Assembly: GCA_017852395.1 (NCBI GenBank)
Contig: JAFMLE010000001.1
Span: 84,475-148,474 of the forward strand
DNA length: 64,000 nt
Source of the DNA: Flavobacteriaceae bacterium
GTDB taxonomy: Bacteria > Bacteroidota > Bacteroidia > Flavobacteriales > Flavobacteriaceae
Direction of reading: 5' to 3'
The position numbers and the translations under genes were made by a program. Within the stretch, counting starts at the first letter, position 1, and each line of letters starts with the position of its first letter. The notes below the pieces were generated by a model. It was not told the origin of the DNA and ran no database searches. It was given only the letters and a program-made list of their open reading frames with translations. Below are positions 58,964 through 64,000 of this stretch, one piece after another.

Positions 58964-59884
58964 ATGGATCAATCTGCCTCGCAATGGATCAAGAAGCAAG
59001 CCCAAGAATTGGGGTTTCTTTCTTGTGGAATTTCCCAAGCCGCATTTCTAGAAACCGAGGCACCGCGTTTGGAGCAATGGCTCAAAAATGGACATCACGG
59101 CGCCATGGGCTATATGGAGCGTCATTTTGACAAGCGATTGGATCCCAGAAAATTAGTGCCTGGTGCACAAAGTGTTATCTCCTTGTTGTTCAATTATTAT
59201 ACCTCAAAAACACAAAAGGATGCCGAGGCTCCGAAAATTTCTAAATATGCCTACGGCACCGATTACCATTTTGTTTTAAAGCAAAAGCTAAAAACTTTTT
59301 TTCAGCTCATGCAAAAACAATTTGGCGCAATTGAGGGGCGTGTTTTTGTCGATTCGGCACCCGTGATGGACAAAGCGTGGGCCGTCAAAAGTGGCTTAGG
59401 GTGGTTGGGCAAAAATACCAATGTGATCGCTCCAAGAGAAGGGTCATTTTTTTTTATTTGTGAGATAATAACCGATTTAGAATTGGACTATGATGCTCCA
59501 ATGACTGATCATTGTGGCACCTGCACAGCCTGTATCGATGCCTGTCCAACGGAGGCACTAACACCCTATCAGATCGATGGGAGCAAGTGCATATCTTATT
59601 TTACAATTGAGCTTAAAGAGGCCCTGCCGGACTCCATAAAAGGGAAAATGGACAATTGGATGTTTGGATGTGATGTCTGCCAAACCGTCTGCCCTTGGAA
59701 CCGTTTTTCAAAGTCCCATAATGAGCCCCAATTTGAGCCGCACCCCGACTTATTAGAAATGCGTGCTCAAGATTGGGAAGAGTTGACACAAGAAACCTTT
59801 AAAACGGTTTTTAAATCAAGTGCTGTAAAGCGAACCAAATTTGAAGGATTAAAAAGAAACATTTCTTTTTTAAAACACGTTTAA
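58964..59884 (+). CDS. queG: Epoxyqueuosine reductase
   Basis: ORF track 58955; ATG 58964 preferred; [16 protein letters not shown] Fe-S motif, [27 protein letters not shown]. Confidence 0.96.
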   Translation: MDQSASQWIKKQAQELGFLSCGISQAAFLETEAPRLEQWLKNGHHGAMGYMERHFDKRLDPRKLVPGAQSVISLLFNYYTSKTQKDAEAPKISKYAYGTDYHFVLKQKLKTFFQLMQKQFGAIEGRVFVDSAPVMDKAWAVKSGLGWLGKNTNVIAPREGSFFFICEIITDLELDYDAPMTDHCGTCTACIDACPTEALTPYQIDGSKCISYFTIELKEALPDSIKGKMDNWMFGCDVCQTVCPWNRFSKSHNEPQFEPHPDLLEMRAQDWEELTQETFKTVFKSSAVKRTKFEGLKRNISFLKHV

Positions 59885-60894
59885 GAACTCTCTCGCTTTA
59901 TCAATGATGTCTTAATAACCTTCGTGTTATAGTTGATGTTTTCCTTTGCTTTCAACGCTTTTAGGTCTTTTAAAAATTGTGTAAAAATAGCTTTCCCCAT
60001 TTTTTTTCCAGGCTGGTTGATCGTCGTTAGTGAGGGGCTGGTTAAAGCAGTAAGATGCCAATTGCTAAATCCCACAACGCCAACTTGATCAGGGATTCTA
60101 ATTTTTTGTTCCTTGAGAAATTTTATCGCACCAAGGGCTGTCATATCGGTATGTGCAAAAATGCCATCGATATCTGGATGTCGTGCCCATAATTTTTTTG
60201 CAGCTTCATATCCTTGATTTTCATTTCCCTTTTCACAGATTTCCACATAATCGGATTGATATTCGATGCCATTTTTCTCAAGGGTTTTCCGATAGCCAAT
60301 AAAGCGGTCTATGGCCACTTGTGGTAAAAGCCCACCACGGAGATGCGCAATTTTCTTTTTTCCGCTATCGATTAGATGTTGAACGGCTTGGGAGGCTGCC
60401 CCTCGATCATTGATCACAATTTTGGACGATTTTGCAATTTTTGATACCCGGTCATATTGGATCAAAACGGTGCCGCTTTTCCAAATTTCTTCCAAATGCG
60501 AAACATCATGGCTGTCTTGAGCCAAGGACAGAAAAATACCGTCAACTTTTTGTTTTAACAGGCGTCGGATATGAATTTTTTCCAATTCATAACTGTTGGA
60601 TTTTAGGACGATGACCAAATAGTTGTGTTCTTCGGCTTTTTCGATAATGCCCTGAAGCAACATGCTGAAGAAATAGTGCGCCAGTTTGGGAATAATAATG
60701 CCGACGATTTTCGATTCTTGTTTTCTTAAAGAAGTAGCAAAAGTATTTGGGGTAAAGTCAATCGATTGGGCATAATCTAAGACCTTTTTTCGGGTAGCCG
60801 CACTGATGTCCGGATAATTGTTTAAGGCCTTAGACACCGTTGTTATCGAAATATTTAGTGCCTCGGCGAGGTCCTTAAGGGTTTTTGTTTTCAT
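59881..60894 (-). CDS. LacI family transcriptional regulator
   Basis: 337 aa; [30 protein letters not shown], periplasmic-binding-like domain. Confidence 0.95.
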   Translation of the reverse strand: MKTKTLKDLAEALNISITTVSKALNNYPDISAATRKKVLDYAQSIDFTPNTFATSLRKQESKIVGIIIPKLAHYFFSMLLQGIIEKAEEHNYLVIVLKSNSYELEKIHIRRLLKQKVDGIFLSLAQDSHDVSHLEEIWKSGTVLIQYDRVSKIAKSSKIVINDRGAASQAVQHLIDSGKKKIAHLRGGLLPQVAIDRFIGYRKTLEKNGIEYQSDYVEICEKGNENQGYEAAKKLWARHPDIDGIFAHTDMTALGAIKFLKEQKIRIPDQVGVVGFSNWHLTALTSPSLTTINQPGKKMGKAIFTQFLKDLKALKAKENINYNTKVIKTSLIKRESS

Positions 60895-60936
60895 AATTCT
60901 TTATTCATAGCCCTTTAAAATTATGAAAAAATCATT

Positions 60937-60952
60937 TCGAAAACGTTTTCGA
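60937..60952. promoter_or_regulatory. Perfect 16-bp palindrome TCGAAAACGTTTTCGA, candidate LacI-family operator
   Basis: Exact self-reverse-complement in the divergent lacI/susC intergenic region. Confidence 0.75.
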
Positions 60953-61057
60953 CATCAAATAAATTATTTAATCCACCATGTGAAATTTATGTTAAAGAAT
61001 ATTTTGTAAAATTGTAATTAAGGATTAGAAAATCACAATTAACTTAAACAATCTAGA

Positions 61058-64000
61058 ATGAAAAAAAATCTATTATCATCATTCTTTGCTATGGCATTTA
61101 TGTTCATTGCACAAGGGATGTATGCACAAACAGTCAATGGTACTGTTTCGAGTGAAGATGGACCTCTTCCTGGAGCTTCAATAGTAGTGAAGGGATCAGG
61201 AGTAGGAACGACTACAGATTTTGACGGAAATTTTGCCATTGAGGCAGCCTCAGGAGATGTTCTTGTAGTTTCATTCGTCGGTTTTTCTTCTCAAGAAGTT
61301 ACCGTTTCTGGTCAAGACCAGATTACTGTATTTCTTGAGCCCGATAATGAACTAGAGGAAGTAGTTGTAACTGGATATGGTTCACAGCGAGAGAAGGAAA
61401 TTACAGCGTCTGTTGTAAAGGTAGAAGCAGAAGACTTTAACCAAGGAGCAATCAGTGACGCCTCTCAATTATTACAAGGTAAAGTAGCGGGACTTCAGAT
61501 TTATAATCGAGGAGGAAACCCCAATGCTGCTGCTACTATTCGATTAAGAGGTATTTCTACAGTGGGTGCAAACACCCAGCCTCTTATTGTTATTGACGGT
61601 GTAATTGGTGCATCTCTTGCTAACGTAGATCCATCTGATATTGAGACCATCAACGTTTTGAAAGACGGTTCTGCTGCTGCAGTATATGGATCTCGTGGAT
61701 CTTCTGGGGTAATCTTAGTAACTACAAAATCGGGTAGAGAAGGTAGAATTTCACTTACCTACAACGGACAAGTTGGTGTTACTGAAGCCTTAAACACAGT
61801 AGACATTATGACTGCAGATGAGTTTAGAGCACAGCCTGGAGCCACCGACCTTGGTGCCTCTACAGATTGGGTTGGTGCGGTTACTCGTCAGGCCGTTACA
61901 CGTATCCATAACATAGCTGCTGCTGGTGGTTCTGGAGATACATCATACCGTATTTCTGCCAACTTCCGCGATGTAGAAGGAGTACTTATCAGTTCTGACT
62001 TTTCTCAGTTCAACACCCGTATGAACTTTTCTACAAAAGCACTTAACGACAAATTGACGATCAATGTAAACACAGCATTTACTCGTAGAGAGCAAAACAA
62101 CGGTTCTATGGAATCTTTGAAGTATGCTGTATTGTATAACCCAACTGCTCCGATTTATGCTGCTGACTACACGCTTGGCGCATTCAATGGTGATCAGTTT
62201 GGAGGTTATTTTGAAACCTTAGGTTTGTTTGACAGCTACAACCCTGTTTCTATTGCGAAGCAGCAATTGAATCAAGGAAATAAGTCTGAGCTTAACTATA
62301 GCGTTAATGCTGAATATAGCGTAACAGAAAACCTTTCAGTTAACCTTAACGCTGCGAGCCAAGTAAGCAAGTATTCAAACAAATTGTATAACCCAACAAC
62401 CTTGTACCGTGGAGGTAACGCTACCTCACCTATTCGCAAAGGTTTGGCAGAGTTCTATGATCAGACATTTAGCTTTAAGCTGTCTGAAATCTATGGACGT
62501 TACACTACCGAATTTGGTAACACAAGCATGGTATTGACTGCAGGATACTCGTATCAGCAACAAAATTTTGAAGACCACTTTCTATCTTTAGGTGATTTCC
62601 CAAATGAAGCTGCCGCAGGAATCGACTTCATAAATGCGATTGAGTATTCTCAAGACTTATTAAACGCTGGATTTATTGGAGCAAACTCCAATGCGACTCC
62701 AGACGAAAAAATCATCGCATTCTTTGGAAGAGCTAACGTAACCATCGACGACGGAATTTTCATCAACGCTTCTTTACGTAGAGAAGGTTCTACAAAGCTT
62801 GGTGCCGAAAACCAGTGGGGGGTATTCCCAGCCGTTGGTTTGGGGGTTGACCTCAATAAATATTTAAGTTTAGGGATTGATAAATTTAAAGTGCGCTTAG
62901 GATACGGTGTAACAGGGGCACTTCCTGGTCCAAACGGTCTATCTCAGCAAATCCGAGGATTTACCTATGACGGTGGTCAAGGTGGTGGATCATCCTCACC
63001 TTCTCGTGATGCGAACCCAGATTTGAAATGGGAAGAAAAAGCCGAGACCAACTTAGGTTTCGAATTTAGAAAAGGTAAGTTAGACGCTACACTTGATTTA
63101 TATTCTCGTGATATTTCTGACTTCATCTTACAGCGAAGTGTGGACGTAGCCGTATATCCAACAGGTACACGTTTTGAAAATGCTGGTAAATTAAATACCA
63201 AAGGAGTTGAATTGGCGTTAAACTATCAAGTTAATGATGCTTACAACACCGGCTTAGTACTATCTACTTACAAAACGACCCTAGAAGAGTACGTTCTTGA
63301 AGGTGGTGAAATGCGTGCTAACCTAGGAGCTCCTGGTCAAAACGCGACTGCGGTTATCAAAGTAGCTCAAGGTCAAGAAATTGGTCAGATTTGGGGCCCT
63401 GTTTTCGAAGGTGTAAATGCTGACGGAACAGCAATCTTGTCCGACATCAATGGCGATGGTCAATTGGTAGTAGGTCAAGACAAAGCCTTGGACGAAAATG
63501 TTGACTTTACAGAACTTGGTAATGGTATTCCTGATCTCGAATTGGGTTGGACCAACCAAATCACTTTTGGTGACTGGTCAATCAATGCTTTCTTTAGAGG
63601 TGCATTTGGACACAGTTTGGTAAATACTTTCCGTGCGTTCTACGAGCCTAGAATTTCTACTCAAGGTTCTTATAACTACGTAAACACTGAACTTGCTCCT
63701 GCAGGCCTTACTCAAGCACGCTTTAGCTCATTGTATGTAGAAAAAGCAGACTTCTTTAAGTTAGACAACCTAACAGTAACTCGAAACATTGATGCAAGCA
63801 GCATCAGTGGCATTGATGCAATTCAAGTTTCATTGAATGCGCAAAACCCTATTGTGATTACTAATTATACTGGACTTGATCCAGAGCCATCATTGGTGGA
63901 TATAGGTGAGGAAGGTAACGGTGCTGATGTACTTTCTCCTGGTATGGACAGAAGACAAAGTTATTTTGCCTCACGTTCTTTTACATTAGGTCTTAATATC
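61058..64000 (+). CDS. SusC/RagA family TonB-linked outer-membrane receptor, partial (C-terminus beyond window)
   Basis: Open frame from ATG 61058: MKKNLLSSFFAMAFMFIAQGMYAQTVNGTVSSEDGPLPGASIVVKGSGVGTTTDFDGNFAI...EEVVVTGYG...; absent from ORF track because no stop in window. Confidence 0.96.
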   Translation, partial: MKKNLLSSFFAMAFMFIAQGMYAQTVNGTVSSEDGPLPGASIVVKGSGVGTTTDFDGNFAIEAASGDVLVVSFVGFSSQEVTVSGQDQITVFLEPDNELEEVVVTGYGSQREKEITASVVKVEAEDFNQGAISDASQLLQGKVAGLQIYNRGGNPNAAATIRLRGISTVGANTQPLIVIDGVIGASLANVDPSDIETINVLKDGSAAAVYGSRGSSGVILVTTKSGREGRISLTYNGQVGVTEALNTVDIMTADEFRAQPGATDLGASTDWVGAVTRQAVTRIHNIAAAGGSGDTSYRISANFRDVEGVLISSDFSQFNTRMNFSTKALNDKLTINVNTAFTRREQNNGSMESLKYAVLYNPTAPIYAADYTLGAFNGDQFGGYFETLGLFDSYNPVSIAKQQLNQGNKSELNYSVNAEYSVTENLSVNLNAASQVSKYSNKLYNPTTLYRGGNATSPIRKGLAEFYDQTFSFKLSEIYGRYTTEFGNTSMVLTAGYSYQQQNFEDHFLSLGDFPNEAAAGIDFINAIEYSQDLLNAGFIGANSNATPDEKIIAFFGRANVTIDDGIFINASLRREGSTKLGAENQWGVFPAVGLGVDLNKYLSLGIDKFKVRLGYGVTGALPGPNGLSQQIRGFTYDGGQGGGSSSPSRDANPDLKWEEKAETNLGFEFRKGKLDATLDLYSRDISDFILQRSVDVAVYPTGTRFENAGKLNTKGVELALNYQVNDAYNTGLVLSTYKTTLEEYVLEGGEMRANLGAPGQNATAVIKVAQGQEIGQIWGPVFEGVNADGTAILSDINGDGQLVVGQDKALDENVDFTELGNGIPDLELGWTNQITFGDWSINAFFRGAFGHSLVNTFRAFYEPRISTQGSYNYVNTELAPAGLTQARFSSLYVEKADFFKLDNLTVTRNIDASSISGIDAIQVSLNAQNPIVITNYTGLDPEPSLVDIGEEGNGADVLSPGMDRRQSYFASRSFTLGLNI

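Noticed and set aside
1-64000. Search by eye for CRISPR arrays, transposases, integrases, toxin-antitoxin pairs, phage genes, rRNA
   Set aside because: None seen; gene content is housekeeping and metabolic. The lone tRNA-Gln has no adjacent integrase or duplicated 3' end that I could detect.

Overview
This 64-kb window is gene-dense chromosomal DNA from a Bacteroidota member, most likely Flavobacteriaceae. The call rests on the SusC/RagA receptor, alternative complex III (ActABCDEF), SPOR/DUF2723/DUF3109 proteins and TAnnTTTG-type -7 promoter boxes. Main blocks: a partial cation:proton antiporter; a heme cluster (hemA-C-D-E-F on -, AraC regulator and hemH on +, hemJ nearby); MATE, sortilin-like BNR protein, histidine kinase and housekeeping genes; nrdBA; a phosphate porin with a Pit transporter; dgt; DUF2723; tRNA-Gln; a NagB-LmbE fusion; a chelatase-like AAA/VWA pair; rimP-nusA-infB; the ActABCDEF-CoxBA respiratory operon; ruvB; queG; and a LacI regulator divergent from a SusC gene cut by the window end. 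I saw no CRISPR array, prophage, transposase, rRNA or recognisable defence island. The best leads are: (1) a lipoprotein ORF that looks like an in-frame esterase/SusD chimera; (2) mutually exclusive pairings in the nrdBA upstream region, followed by a DnaA box and a tandem operator-like repeat; (3) an 11-bp-period Pho-box-like array upstream of the phosphate porin/Pit genes; (4) an ATTTAGA-N5-TCTAAAT operator at AraC-hemH with a one-mismatch copy upstream of the cytochrome operon; (5) a perfect 16-bp palindrome between lacI and susC. No unambiguously new multi-gene system was found. All family calls are from reading the sequence, without database searches.
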